Shown here: positions 6,080-13,204 of the stretch, in pieces
Layout: the number at the start of each line of letters is the position of its first letter
Position numbering within the stretch: position 1 is the first letter of the stretch
Assembly: GCA_030616265.1 (NCBI GenBank)
Contig: JAUWXS010000003.1
Span: forward strand, 1-16,021
DNA length: 16,021 nt
Reading direction: 5' to 3'
Origin: Dehalococcoidia bacterium
Lineage (GTDB): Bacteria > Chloroflexota > Dehalococcoidia > Dehalococcoidales > BS750m-G39
Translations under genes and position numbers: made by a program
The notes under the pieces: model-generated
The model's input: the letters and a program-made list of their open reading frames with translations, nothing else
What the model was told of the DNA's origin: nothing
The model's database searches: none

Positions 6080-7891
6080 CTTCTGCTGGCAATCGGGTTG
6101 CCAGCGCTCCAGCCCGCAGGCATTACAGGATTTATAGTGGCAGTCGGCGGTTTCCTCACCCTTAAGGGCACGCTGGTATTCTTTCTTAAGAAATTCGGGA
6201 GTTACCCCGGGGTCGATATGCGCCCAGGGCAAGAGTTCGTCCAGAGAACGTTCCCGCTGGGCATAGAAGGCGGGTTCCAGCCCGTTTTTGGCAAAGGCGT
6301 CGAGCCAGTTCTGGTAGTTAAATCGTTCGTCCCAGGCGTCGAAGGTCGACCCCGACTTCCAGGCATCATAGATAACTTTACCCAATCTCCTGTCTCCCCG
6401 CGACAGCGCCGCCTCGAGCAGGCTAACCTCGGGGTCCTGCCAGGATAGACGGCTGCCCTTGCGGCGCAGCCCCTGCTTGAGCACCTCGTGCTTGGCGCTT
6501 AAGCCTTCGGCACTTTCCTGAGCCACCCACTGGAAGGGGGTGTGGGGCTTGGGGATAAGGGTCGACAGGCTGATTCTTACCTGGGGCATTCCCCCCTTAG
6601 TCCCCCTGCCCGTAGCGCGTATTTTAGCCACCAGCTGGACGATTTCCTCGATATCCTCCATGGTTTCGGTGGGCAAGCCGAGCATAAAGTATAGTTTAAG
6701 GCTTCTCCAGCCGCGGGCGAAGGCGGCCTCCGCCGTGGCCAGTATCTTCTCCTCGGTGGTGCCCTTGTTGATGGTGCGGCGCAGCCTGTCGCTGCCCGCC
6801 TCGGGGGCGAAGGTAAGCCCGGTCTTGCGGCGGGCGGGGAGGGATTCCAGCAGCTTCAGCGAGAAGCTGTCGATGTGCAGGCTGGGCAGGGAGAGCGCTA
6901 GATTCTTATACTGGCGCGCCAGGCCGGCCACCAGCTCTTCGATCTTGGGGTAGTCGCTGGTGCTCAGCGAGACCAGCGAGACCTCGTCGTAGCCGCAGTT
7001 GGCGATAAGCTCTCCCACCGCCTTGATAATCTCGCCCTGGGGGCGCTGGCGGAGGGGGCGGTATAAAATCCCCGCCTGACAGAAGCGGCAGCCGAGGGTA
7101 CAGCCCCGCTGAATCTCCACCGCTCCCCGGTCGTGGACGACCTCGATATAGGGGACTACCGGCCGGGTGACGGGGGGCGGCAGTTTGTCGGCAATTCGCC
7201 GCTGGATAACCGCTTTAGCCTCAGCCTGGGTCGGGGTAATTTTCTTAAACATGCCGTCAGGCTCGTATTCCGCTTCATAAAAGCCGGGGACATAGATGCC
7301 GGGGATAGCCGCTACCTGTTTTAGCAGCTCTTTTCTGGGGGCCTTGTTTTTCTTCCACTCCCGGAAAATATCAACCAGCTCAACTAAAATCTCTTCGCCG
7401 TCGCCGATGACAAAGAGGTCGATGAAGTCAGCCATAGGCTCGGGGTTGAGGCAGCAGCTGCCGCCGGCGATGACTATGGGGTGGGCGTCGTCTCTCTCCG
7501 AGGCCAGCACCGGTATCTGCCCCAGCTCGAGAATATTCAGTACGTTGGTGTAGGTAAGCTCGTAGTCCAGGGAGAAGCCAATGACATCAAAGTCTTTTAA
7601 GGGGTGCTTGGACTCAAGGCTGAGCAGAGGTATGCCCGCCGCCCGCAGGGCGGTTTCCATATCCACCCAGGGGGCGTAGACCCTCTCGGCGAGGACATCG
7701 GGCTGGCTATTTAGAATTTCATAGAGGATGGGCTGCGCCATGTTGGACATGCCGATTTCATATGTGTCGGGGTAGGCGAGAGCAAAGCGGAGACTGGTCT
7801 TATCCCAATCCTTGATAACGCAATTCCACTCGCCGCCGGTGTAGCGGGCTGGTTTGCTAACCTGATAGAGAATGCTGTCGGGGTAGGTCAA
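6068..7891 (-). CDS. B12-binding-like radical SAM protein (TIGR03960-like)
   Basis: The 607-residue protein has the radical SAM [4Fe-4S] motif CTLGCRFC (Cys264, Cys268, Cys271). Upstream is a domain of about 240 residues resembling the B12-binding-like part of these enzymes (IGMSNMAQPILYEIL, FDVIGFSLDYELTYTN, IAGGSCCLNPEP). Downstream are SAM-domain landmarks such as LSTSDYP, TFAPEAGSDRLR and KLYFMLGLPTE. The extreme C-terminus has four cysteines (584, 589, 592, 601) that could hold a second metal or cluster. This fits the TIGR03960 family, often encoded beside or fused to a DUF2344 (TIGR03936) partner. No such partner is in this window. The start is TTG at 7889-7891 with AGAGGA about 7 nt upstream; the next Met (48) would cut into the conserved N-terminus. 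It lies 13 bp after the DUF1847 gene, probably in one operon. The reaction is unknown. Confidence 0.9.
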   Translation of the reverse strand: MTYPDSILYQVSKPARYTGGEWNCVIKDWDKTSLRFALAYPDTYEIGMSNMAQPILYEILNSQPDVLAERVYAPWVDMETALRAAGIPLLSLESKHPLKDFDVIGFSLDYELTYTNVLNILELGQIPVLASERDDAHPIVIAGGSCCLNPEPMADFIDLFVIGDGEEILVELVDIFREWKKNKAPRKELLKQVAAIPGIYVPGFYEAEYEPDGMFKKITPTQAEAKAVIQRRIADKLPPPVTRPVVPYIEVVHDRGAVEIQRGCTLGCRFCQAGILYRPLRQRPQGEIIKAVGELIANCGYDEVSLVSLSTSDYPKIEELVAGLARQYKNLALSLPSLHIDSFSLKLLESLPARRKTGLTFAPEAGSDRLRRTINKGTTEEKILATAEAAFARGWRSLKLYFMLGLPTETMEDIEEIVQLVAKIRATGRGTKGGMPQVRISLSTLIPKPHTPFQWVAQESAEGLSAKHEVLKQGLRRKGSRLSWQDPEVSLLEAALSRGDRRLGKVIYDAWKSGSTFDAWDERFNYQNWLDAFAKNGLEPAFYAQRERSLDELLPWAHIDPGVTPEFLKKEYQRALKGEETADCHYKSCNACGLERWQPDCQQKLGA

Positions 7892-7904
7892 AATCTTTCC
7901 TCTC

Positions 7905-8573
7905 TTATTCCTTACGAAGCAGCTTGCGATAGAAAGGGGAATGAGCCAGGTATAGCCCCATCACCGGGTTGTGGCCGAAGACCCTGTCCTTGACCACCAG
8001 CACCGTGGTCGGGGCCTTGACGTATTTAAAGAACAGCGAGTCATGGCCGACGCAAAGCCCGACCAGTATGTTGAACTCGGTCCCTGCCTCGTTCAAAATC
8101 TTGGCCTGGGTTATGGGGTTACACATCGCCTCAAAAGCGCCGGGGCCCTTTATCTTCTGCTCCTCGGTAATGCCAATCCGCTCCTTGGGTATCGCCCCCG
8201 CCTTACAGCAGACGGAGACGACCTCAAAGCCCCTGTTTTCCAGGATTTCGGCTAGTATTTTAGCCTCGTCCTTGAGACCGAGGCAGGAGGCAATCCCCAG
8301 CTTCTTGTAGCCCATCTTCTTGGCGAATTGGGCTATCTCCTCTACTCTGGGGTAACGCGTGGTCAGCCCTTCGGGCAGGTGCATGTAGCACTCGGCTTCC
8401 TGGATGGACGCCTGCCGGGCGAACTCCCTGACCTCGGGGTCGTCGTATTCAGCCAGCGCCTGCTGGATAATTTCTTGCTTGGTCTTGGTCGGGCAGTTTT
8501 CGGGGCCTTTTAGAGATGCCTTGCTGTCGCACACCACCCTGGTGCACTTGGTGCACTGGGGATTTTCACTCAT
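7905..8573 (-). CDS. DUF1847 cysteine-rich putative metal-binding protein
   Basis: From the ATG at 8571-8573 the protein has 222 residues. That start has AGGAGGGG just upstream; a Met eleven codons earlier has no ribosome binding site. The N-terminus carries a cysteine cluster (Cys7, Cys10, Cys15, Cys27). The body has family blocks GIASCLGLKDEA (Cys97), VCCKAGAIPKE (Cys122 and Cys123), MCNPITQAKILNE (Cys151), GLCVGHDSLFFKY (Cys174) and VVKDRVFGHNP. This pattern is that of DUF1847 (Pfam PF08901), found mainly in anaerobes and predicted to bind metal; no reaction is established to my knowledge. It has no signal peptide or membrane segment. It is the first gene of a leftward pair with the radical SAM gene, transcribed from a well-formed promoter at 8610-8638. 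A role in redox or cluster handling is speculation. Confidence 0.88.
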   Translation of the reverse strand: MSENPQCTKCTRVVCDSKASLKGPENCPTKTKQEIIQQALAEYDDPEVREFARQASIQEAECYMHLPEGLTTRYPRVEEIAQFAKKMGYKKLGIASCLGLKDEAKILAEILENRGFEVVSVCCKAGAIPKERIGITEEQKIKGPGAFEAMCNPITQAKILNEAGTEFNILVGLCVGHDSLFFKYVKAPTTVLVVKDRVFGHNPVMGLYLAHSPFYRKLLRKE

Positions 8574-8609
8574 GGGCCTCCCCTCCTTCGCTTTCTGTAT
8601 AGCCATATT

Positions 8610-8638
8610 ACTATAGACGATAGCTTCGGGTTTTACAA
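8610..8638 (-). promoter_or_regulatory. Promoter for the DUF1847-radical SAM operon
   Basis: On the minus strand, TTGTAA (8638-8633) and TATAGT (8615-8610) are 17 bp apart. The predicted transcript starts near 8603, leaving about 30 nt of leader with the ribosome binding site AGGAGGGG before the ATG at 8573. Confidence 0.6.
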
Positions 8639-8729
8639 TTGGTTGAGATTATTATCACCCTCACCCCCTCTGGAAAGACCTTTGTGGGCGGGTTGGTGTG
8701 GGAAAAAGACGTGGGGGGAGGGGCACCCT
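8639..8729. other. G-rich intergenic spacer between divergent promoters
   Basis: This non-coding stretch separates the two divergent promoters. On the plus strand it has closely spaced G runs (GTGGGCGGG, GTGTGGG, GTGGGGGGAGGGG) and the word GAAAGACCT, which also occurs in the minus strand of the spacer before hppA. No open frame with a ribosome binding site is credible here, and no riboswitch-like fold was recognised. Confidence 0.5.
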
Positions 8730-8758
8730 TTGACGGCGGGGAGATTGCCGTCTAAAAT
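8730..8758 (+). promoter_or_regulatory. Promoter for the HIT-family gene
   Basis: TTGACG (8730-8735) and TAAAAT (8753-8758) have an exact 17-bp spacer. Transcription would begin near 8765, about 22 nt before the ATG at 8787, with AAGGAG (8775-8780) between them. Confidence 0.65.
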
Positions 8759-8786
8759 AGCACTAACGGCTGACAAGGAGAATGAA

Positions 8787-9260
8787 ATGGAGCATATTTG
8801 GGCACCGTGGCGGATAAAGTACATCCAGAAGGGAAAAGTGAAGGGCTGCATCCTGTGCGACAAACCTAAGGAAAATAAAGATACCCAAAACTACATCCTG
8901 CACCGGGGCCAGAAGAACTTCGTTATCTTAAATAGCTACCCCTATAACCCGGCTCACCTGATGGTAGCCCCCTATCGCCATGTGGATAGCCTGGAAGAGC
9001 TGACCATAGAAGAGCTTCACGAGCACTTTGAAATCGTTAGCCACAGCCTTGAGGTTTTAAGAGAGGTGTTTGAGCCCGGAGGCTTTAATGTCGGTATGAA
9101 TCTGGGCCGGGTGGCTGGAGCCGGCATCGACGACCATATCCATACCCATGTTGTGCCGCGGTGGCGGGGGGACACCAACTTTATGCCGGTGGTGGATGAC
9201 GTCAGGGTAATACCCGAAGCCCTGGCAGAGACCTATGACAAGCTAAAAGGCAAATTTTAA
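8787..9260 (+). CDS. HIT-family nucleotide phosphorylase/hydrolase, Ap4A-phosphorylase-like
   Basis: The 157-residue protein starts at the ATG at 8787, with AAGGAG 6 nt upstream; an in-frame ATG at 8643 lies before the promoter and is rejected. The histidine triad is HIHTH (117-121) followed by VVPRW, with His119 as the expected nucleophile. Other family blocks are WAPWRIKYI (5-13), a CxxC at Cys21/Cys24 that may bind zinc with downstream histidines, LNSYPYNPAHLMVAPYRH (48-65), GFNVGMNLG (99-107) and GDTNFMP (128-134). This combination matches the HIT branch that includes the mycobacterial Ap4A phosphorylase Rv2613c. The protein probably splits diadenosine polyphosphates or similar nucleotides in the cytoplasm. 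It is monocistronic, ending 4 bp from the convergent zinc-ribbon gene with no terminator between. The family is certain; the substrate is inferred. Confidence 0.93.
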   Translation: MEHIWAPWRIKYIQKGKVKGCILCDKPKENKDTQNYILHRGQKNFVILNSYPYNPAHLMVAPYRHVDSLEELTIEELHEHFEIVSHSLEVLREVFEPGGFNVGMNLGRVAGAGIDDHIHTHVVPRWRGDTNFMPVVDDVRVIPEALAETYDKLKGKF

Positions 9261-9264
9261 GGCC

Positions 9265-9492
9265 CTAGTCTTGCCCCTGCTGCTTGAACTTGGCCTTAAG
9301 CGCCTCTGCTTCCTGCATCTTCTGGAATTCTGCCTCGGTGAGGGGCTTCCAGCCCTTGACCTGGTTGCCTTCTATGGTGATGACAAAAAGCTCCCGGCAT
9401 TTCCAGCAGCGATAAGGACCTTCGTAGTCTGGCTTGAGCAGGGACTGGCTACCCGCGGTACCACATTTGGGGCATTCTAAGGTTATCATCAT
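9265..9492 (-). CDS. Small zinc-ribbon protein
   Basis: The 75-residue protein has CPKC (7-10) and CWKC (29-32), a two-knuckle zinc ribbon. A short strand-rich segment (LFVITIEGNQVKGWKPL) follows, then a charged helical tail (EAEFQKMQEAEALKAKFKQQ). It has no signal peptide and no catalytic domain, so nucleic-acid or protein binding is the likeliest role. The start is the first of two adjacent ATGs (9490-9492), with GAGGTG about 5 nt upstream; the second ATG is also usable. Only 22 nt separate it from the encoded CCA end of tRNA-Glu upstream on the same strand, and no terminator or separate promoter fits in that space. The messenger is therefore probably released by tRNA 3' processing. No specific family name can be given. 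Confidence 0.8.
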   Translation of the reverse strand: MMITLECPKCGTAGSQSLLKPDYEGPYRCWKCRELFVITIEGNQVKGWKPLTEAEFQKMQEAEALKAKFKQQGQD

Positions 9493-9514
9493 AGCGACAC
9501 CTCGGATGACTGTT

Positions 9515-9590
9515 TGGTGCCCCCAAGCGAATTCGAATCGCTGTTTACGGCTTGAAAGGCCGCTGTCCTAGGCCTCTAGACGATGGGGGC
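9515..9590 (-). tRNA. tRNA-Glu (anticodon UUC), CCA encoded
   Basis: On the minus strand the acceptor stem GCCCCCA (9590-9584) pairs with TGGGGGC near 9519-9525. The anticodon arm is GCGGC-CTTTCAA-GCCGT with anticodon TTC, reading GAA and GAG. The T arm is AGCGA-TTCGAAT-TCGCT. Discriminator A is at 9518 and the CCA end is encoded at 9517-9515. The body is 73 nt plus CCA. Helices are intact; the only wobble noted in the anticodon stem is G-T at its base. Confidence 0.97.
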
Positions 9591-9600
9591 ACGTCACTAA

Positions 9601-9627
9601 AGTATAGCAGAGACGCCCTCGTGTCAA
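9601..9627 (-). promoter_or_regulatory. Promoter for tRNA-Glu and the zinc-ribbon gene
   Basis: On the minus strand a perfect TTGACA (9627-9622) is followed after 15 bp by TGC-TATACT (the -10 box at 9606-9601), an extended -10. Initiation would fall near 9594, a few bases before the mature tRNA end at 9590. The 15-bp spacer is shorter than ideal; the extended -10 may compensate. Confidence 0.6.
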
Positions 9628-9650
9628 CAACACCACACATTATTGACACG
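9620..9650. repeat. Perfect 8-bp inverted repeat containing both TTGACA boxes
   Basis: CGTGTCAA (9620-9627) and TTGACACG (9643-9650) are exact reverse complements separated by 15 bp. The left arm contains the -35 box of the leftward tRNA promoter. The right arm contains a mirror-image TTGACA facing the protease gene, but no good -10 box lies 16-18 bp beyond it. The element may be a divergent pair of -35 boxes or an operator. Confidence 0.6.
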
Positions 9651-9706
9651 TGCCTATCTTTATTGTAGGCTTCAACCGATAGCGATAAGCCAGCAGGGGA
9701 GTAGAG

Positions 9707-11329
9707 ATGACTAGATTTAAGCGAATTCTGATGCCAGCTTGCCTGATTTTGACTCTGGTATTGGTGATATCGCCCTCTGTTGCCTTTAGCGCTGAGACGG
9801 AATACCCAGCAGGGGTGACGGCGGCTAAAGAGTGCACCGTTGAGGTTATGGCCTGGGTTGACGGCAGGGTGATTGGCTGGGGGTGGAACTTTGAAGCCCG
9901 AGGTCCTTTTGGGCTGGGCAGCGGCTTCTTTGCCAATGAAGACGGCGATGTCTTCACCGCCGCTCACTGCGTTAATATGTCAGAGGAAGAGCTGGCTAGT
10001 GCCGCTATCATGTACTTTCTCGGCGGTATCTGGTTTGAAGACGAATGGTACGAAAAGGTTGACTTTGGCAGCTTCTATACCTATTACTATGCGTCGACAT
10101 GGTGGGCGTGGGTGGAGGGTGAGCTGACTATCACCACCGAAGAGGTGGACTACGTATATCGCGCTGGCGACGGGGAGGCGTACGTGGTGCAGGACATCCG
10201 CTTTTATGAAGACCCCGAAACCGGCATGGATATTGCCATCCTGGAAACCGGGCTGAGCAATACCCCCTACATCCCGCTAAAGGAAGCGGCGCCGCTGGAA
10301 GGCAGCCGGGCCTATGTTATCGGCTATGCCGGCATTGACCTTACCCTGGAGTTCTGGCAGGCAATGGACCATATGATGGCCGACCCCTACCAACGACCCG
10401 ATAGCTTTGCCGAGCTGATGAGGCAAGCGGCAGACGTGATGGTGGAAGGTCTGAGAAGAGAGGGCCCCAGCATCGAAACGGGACTGTTGGGCAGCTCGAC
10501 CCGGATATACGAAATGGATGCCCGGCGTTTTCACGGCACCAGCTGGTCGGGCTTGAGCGGAGGCCCGGTGGTCGATGAACTGGGCAATTGTATCGGGCTG
10601 CTTCCCTGGGGGGTAGGCGATTCGCGTGGCTATTTTATCCCCGCCCAGCACCTGGAGGGGGCCAGCCAGCGGGCTGGGATTGATATATTCCCCGCCCTGG
10701 AGATTGGTGCGGTGGTGGTTGAGCCTGCCTTTGTCGACGGCGGGCAGAGCTTTGAGTTAAGGGCTCAAGTGAGCAACATCGGCTTTGGCAGGGGTGATTA
10801 CACGGCGGCTCTGACATTGAGCGACGGCACCCAGGCTTCACAATGGCTGACCATAGATGCTGGTGCCACCGAGACCCTGGTCTTATCGGCGGCTAAAAGC
10901 TCGCCCGGGCTGAGCACCGGCAGCTTGGAGGTAGGCAGGGCGAGCGTAGAGGTGGTGGTCAACCCCATTGAGCTCTCGGATTTGACGGTTGAGCCGCTAA
11001 CGCCCGCCCCGGATGAGAATATCAGGGTGCAGGTTGAGGCCAGGAATGTCTCTGGTGAGATGAGCACCCTGCCCATAAGCCTCAGCATAGACGGCGTGGT
11101 GGAAGCCACCCAGACCCTGATCCTGGAAAGCGGCGCTAGCGAAACGGTGACCTTCCTGGTTAGCCGGGATACCGAGGCTACCTATGAGGTGGCTGTCGGC
11201 AACCTGAGCCAGCAGTTTACCGTGAAGTCGCCCATACCGCTGACCCTTATCGGCCTGGGTGTGGCCGGCCTGCTGGGGTTGGCCGGGCTTGTTGTCGGGC
11301 TAGTGGCTCTGGCCCGGTTAAGGGGCTAG
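9707..11329 (+). CDS. Exported, membrane-anchored trypsin-like serine protease
   Basis: The 540-residue protein starts at ATG 9707, with AGGGGAG 5 nt upstream. Residues 1-28 form a signal peptide (basic MTRFKR, hydrophobic core, AFSA before Glu30). A chymotrypsin-fold protease domain (about 35-325) shows the catalytic triad His87 (TAAHC), Asp175 (GMDIAILE) and Ser284 (GLSGGPVVD). Between His and Asp lies an insertion in which 15 of residues 103-135 are Tyr, Phe or Trp; a second, helical insertion covers about 212-252. Two beta-sandwich-like repeats follow (about 333-418 and 423-506) that resemble CARDB-type adhesion modules. A final hydrophobic helix (about 511-537) ending ARLRG would anchor the protein in the membrane, with the protease outside. 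No LPXTG or PDZ domain is visible, so it is not a typical DegP/HtrA. Substrate is unknown. The gene is apparently monocistronic. Confidence 0.87.
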   Translation: MTRFKRILMPACLILTLVLVISPSVAFSAETEYPAGVTAAKECTVEVMAWVDGRVIGWGWNFEARGPFGLGSGFFANEDGDVFTAAHCVNMSEEELASAAIMYFLGGIWFEDEWYEKVDFGSFYTYYYASTWWAWVEGELTITTEEVDYVYRAGDGEAYVVQDIRFYEDPETGMDIAILETGLSNTPYIPLKEAAPLEGSRAYVIGYAGIDLTLEFWQAMDHMMADPYQRPDSFAELMRQAADVMVEGLRREGPSIETGLLGSSTRIYEMDARRFHGTSWSGLSGGPVVDELGNCIGLLPWGVGDSRGYFIPAQHLEGASQRAGIDIFPALEIGAVVVEPAFVDGGQSFELRAQVSNIGFGRGDYTAALTLSDGTQASQWLTIDAGATETLVLSAAKSSPGLSTGSLEVGRASVEVVVNPIELSDLTVEPLTPAPDENIRVQVEARNVSGEMSTLPISLSIDGVVEATQTLILESGASETVTFLVSRDTEATYEVAVGNLSQQFTVKSPIPLTLIGLGVAGLLGLAGLVVGLVALARLRG

Positions 11330-11350
11330 CCTTCAAGCTGCCCGTTAATG

Positions 11351-11366
11351 TGCTACAATACTTTTG
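11351..11366 (+). promoter_or_regulatory. Extended -10 promoter for the VTT-domain gene, giving a leaderless transcript
   Basis: TGCTACAAT (11351-11359) is an extended -10 box. Its natural initiation point, about 7 nt downstream, coincides with the start codon region at 11364-11367. No Shine-Dalgarno sequence precedes the gene. The -35 region (TTCAAG, 11332-11337, 16-bp spacer) is weak. Confidence 0.5.
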
Positions 11367-11927
11367 ATGGGCAAAGGACACTGGTTTAAGAAGAATCTTA
11401 TCCCCATACTAACCCTGCTCTTTGTTATCGCCATTACCGTAGGCATCTTTCTCTTTTACCGCCACTACTCCGTCAGGGTTGAGGAACTTAAGGAGAGCTA
11501 CCACTATTTAGCCCCCTTTCTTATCAGCCTGACCCTAAACGCCACCATAGTTCTGCCCGCCGGCAATTTCTTGATAATGGCTGCTTTTGGCGCCGTCCTG
11601 CCCTCAGCCATGCTGGTGGGGCTGGCCGGTGGGGTGGGGGCAGCCATCGGCGAGATAACCGGCTATATGGCTGGCTATAGCGGGCGGGGGGTGGTGGAGA
11701 GGCTGAAGCTGTATAACCGGATGGTGGAGTGGTTGAAGAGGTGGGGGATGCTGGCTATCTTTGTTCTCTCCTTGATACCCTTCTTCTTTGACCTGGCCGG
11801 GATTGCCGCTGGCGTCCTGCGCTACCCCTTATGGAAGTTTCTCATTGCCTGCTGGTTGGGCCGGACCGTGCTCTATATAGCTATCGCCTTTGCCGGTGCC
11901 TGGGGGTGGGAAGCGGTGTTGTCCTAA
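11367..11927 (+). CDS. VTT-domain (DedA/TVP38-like) membrane protein
   Basis: The 186-residue protein has about five hydrophobic segments (near residues 11-30, 48-68, 70-95, 125-148 and 155-180). Segments include LPAGNFLIMAAFGAVLPS, a glycine-rich loop (LAGGVGAAIGEITGYMAGY) and LSLIPFFFDLAGIAAGVLRY, which together match the VTT (formerly SNARE-associated) domain of the DedA/TMEM41B superfamily. DedA proteins have been linked to lipid-carrier recycling and envelope homeostasis. This one lacks the Arg usually found before the second re-entrant loop (SLIP rather than RxxP), so its exact role is uncertain. The start is taken at ATG 11367; a TTG immediately before it (11364) is the alternative. 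There is no ribosome binding site, which together with the extended -10 box 8 nt upstream suggests leaderless translation. It ends 5 bp from the convergent MFS gene. Confidence 0.82.
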   Translation: MGKGHWFKKNLIPILTLLFVIAITVGIFLFYRHYSVRVEELKESYHYLAPFLISLTLNATIVLPAGNFLIMAAFGAVLPSAMLVGLAGGVGAAIGEITGYMAGYSGRGVVERLKLYNRMVEWLKRWGMLAIFVLSLIPFFFDLAGIAAGVLRYPLWKFLIACWLGRTVLYIAIAFAGAWGWEAVLS

Positions 11928-11932
11928 CTCGG

Positions 11933-13189
11933 CTAACGGCGCCTGATTTTTAGTATCAGCATTGAACCGATGATAAAATAGATAAAGCAGGCTAAGAGCA
12001 TGACCGAGTAGCCCAGGTTAGGGCTGTAGCCATTAAAGAAGTCAATCACCGGCCCGATGAGGCGCGCCAGCGCGGCGCCGCCGGCGGTAGCCAGATTGGT
12101 CAGCCCCAGGTATCTTGCCTCCTCGCCTTTAGGCGCCAGGTCGGTGGCTAGAGCCCAGTTGCTGCTCATAAAGGCCCCGAAGGAGATGCCCACCAGCCCG
12201 CCGCAGAGCATGATAAGGGTGATGTCGTGCTGGCTGAGGAATATGAGCGCGATGCCCACCGCGCCGAGCAACCCCGCCGTGAGCGCAATGGGACGGCGCC
12301 CTATCCTGTCCGAGAGCCGCCCCGCGGGATAGGCGACAATCAGCATGCCGGCTATAGCCACTATGGAGAAGCGGGCGGTGGCGGCGGCGGGGTCGGGCAC
12401 ACCGACGACATCCATCAGAAAATACAGGGCGAAGGTCTGCAGGGTGGTGAAGGCCATCATGATAAAGAGGCGGGAGACGATAAACCAGATAAAATCACGG
12501 TGTGCCCTGACATTGATCTTGAAGCTCTTGTAAATGGTGGAGAACAGGGGCAGCTGAACCCTGCCGCCACCGGGGCGTTCCTTAACCGTCAGCATAGTGA
12601 TGGTCATGGCTGCCAGCAGGACAACCCCCAGCGCCGCCAGGGACAACCATAGCCAGGAGGTACCCCCGCCGGCGGAGAAGCGGTCCATGAAGATGGCTAT
12701 CGGGTAGAGCAGGGCAACCCCACCCCCTATCTCTAGGAAGCTCTTCACCCCTGAAGCCAACCCCCTCTTCCCCTGGGGCACCAGGTCGGGGATAAACGCC
12801 TGGTAGGGACCCTGCGCCGTATTGGAAGCCATCTGCAGCAGGCAGTAGATAACGAAAAAAGCAAGGTAGCTGCCACACCAGCCTATTCCCGACAGGAAGA
12901 GCACAGCCACTACCGTGCCCGCCAGGATAAAGGGGCGGCGTCGTCCCCAGTTGAAGCCGGAGCGGTCGCTGATGGCGCCGGCTATGGGCTGAACTATTAT
13001 GGCCAGCATTAAGCCGGCGAAGGTGAGCAGCCCCAGGTAGGTGCTCTTTTCCGATGCCGCCACGAAGTCGAGCAGCCTGGTGGGAATGATAATGGTGTGC
13101 AGGCTGCCCCACAGGGCAGCCAGGGCAAAACCGAAGATGGTAATCTTGAGGTAATCAGTACGGCGAAAGGTGCTTTTATTACTCGCCAT
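11933..13189 (-). CDS. Major facilitator superfamily transporter (GPH/SLC45-like)
   Basis: The 418-residue protein has about twelve hydrophobic segments in two halves. The loop after the second segment carries GAISDRSGFNWGRRRPFI (71-88), with Asp75 and the GRRRP run typical of sugar/cation symporters of the GPH and sucrose-transporter-like (SLC45) groups. A second copy of the MFS signature, GRLSDRIGRRP, lies near residue 290. Between the halves is a cytoplasmic loop with KERPGGG (about 207-213). Substrate is not predictable; a sugar or small organic solute with proton or sodium is a guess from the family. The ATG at 13189 has only a weak purine stretch (GAAAGAAAG) before it and a leader of about 9 nt from the promoter at 13205-13233. 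The 3' end converges with the VTT gene and no terminator lies between them. Confidence 0.87.
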   Translation of the reverse strand: MASNKSTFRRTDYLKITIFGFALAALWGSLHTIIIPTRLLDFVAASEKSTYLGLLTFAGLMLAIIVQPIAGAISDRSGFNWGRRRPFILAGTVVAVLFLSGIGWCGSYLAFFVIYCLLQMASNTAQGPYQAFIPDLVPQGKRGLASGVKSFLEIGGGVALLYPIAIFMDRFSAGGGTSWLWLSLAALGVVLLAAMTITMLTVKERPGGGRVQLPLFSTIYKSFKINVRAHRDFIWFIVSRLFIMMAFTTLQTFALYFLMDVVGVPDPAAATARFSIVAIAGMLIVAYPAGRLSDRIGRRPIALTAGLLGAVGIALIFLSQHDITLIMLCGGLVGISFGAFMSSNWALATDLAPKGEEARYLGLTNLATAGGAALARLIGPVIDFFNGYSPNLGYSVMLLACFIYFIIGSMLILKIRRR

Positions 13190-13204
13190 CTTTCTTTCGG
13201 GTTA

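Noticed and set aside
8574..8606. Upstream ATG for the DUF1847 protein
   Set aside because: It lies almost at the predicted transcription start, has no ribosome binding site, and its codons contain the strong AGGAGGGG that serves the ATG at 8573.
8643..8786. N-terminal extension of the HIT protein from an earlier in-frame ATG
   Set aside because: It precedes the promoter at 8730-8758, encodes low-complexity residues unlike the family, and the ATG at 8787 has an ideal ribosome binding site.
9545..9967. Minus-strand open frame across tRNA-Glu and the protease 5' end
   Set aside because: It runs through the tRNA and both promoter regions, with no domain and no ribosome binding site.
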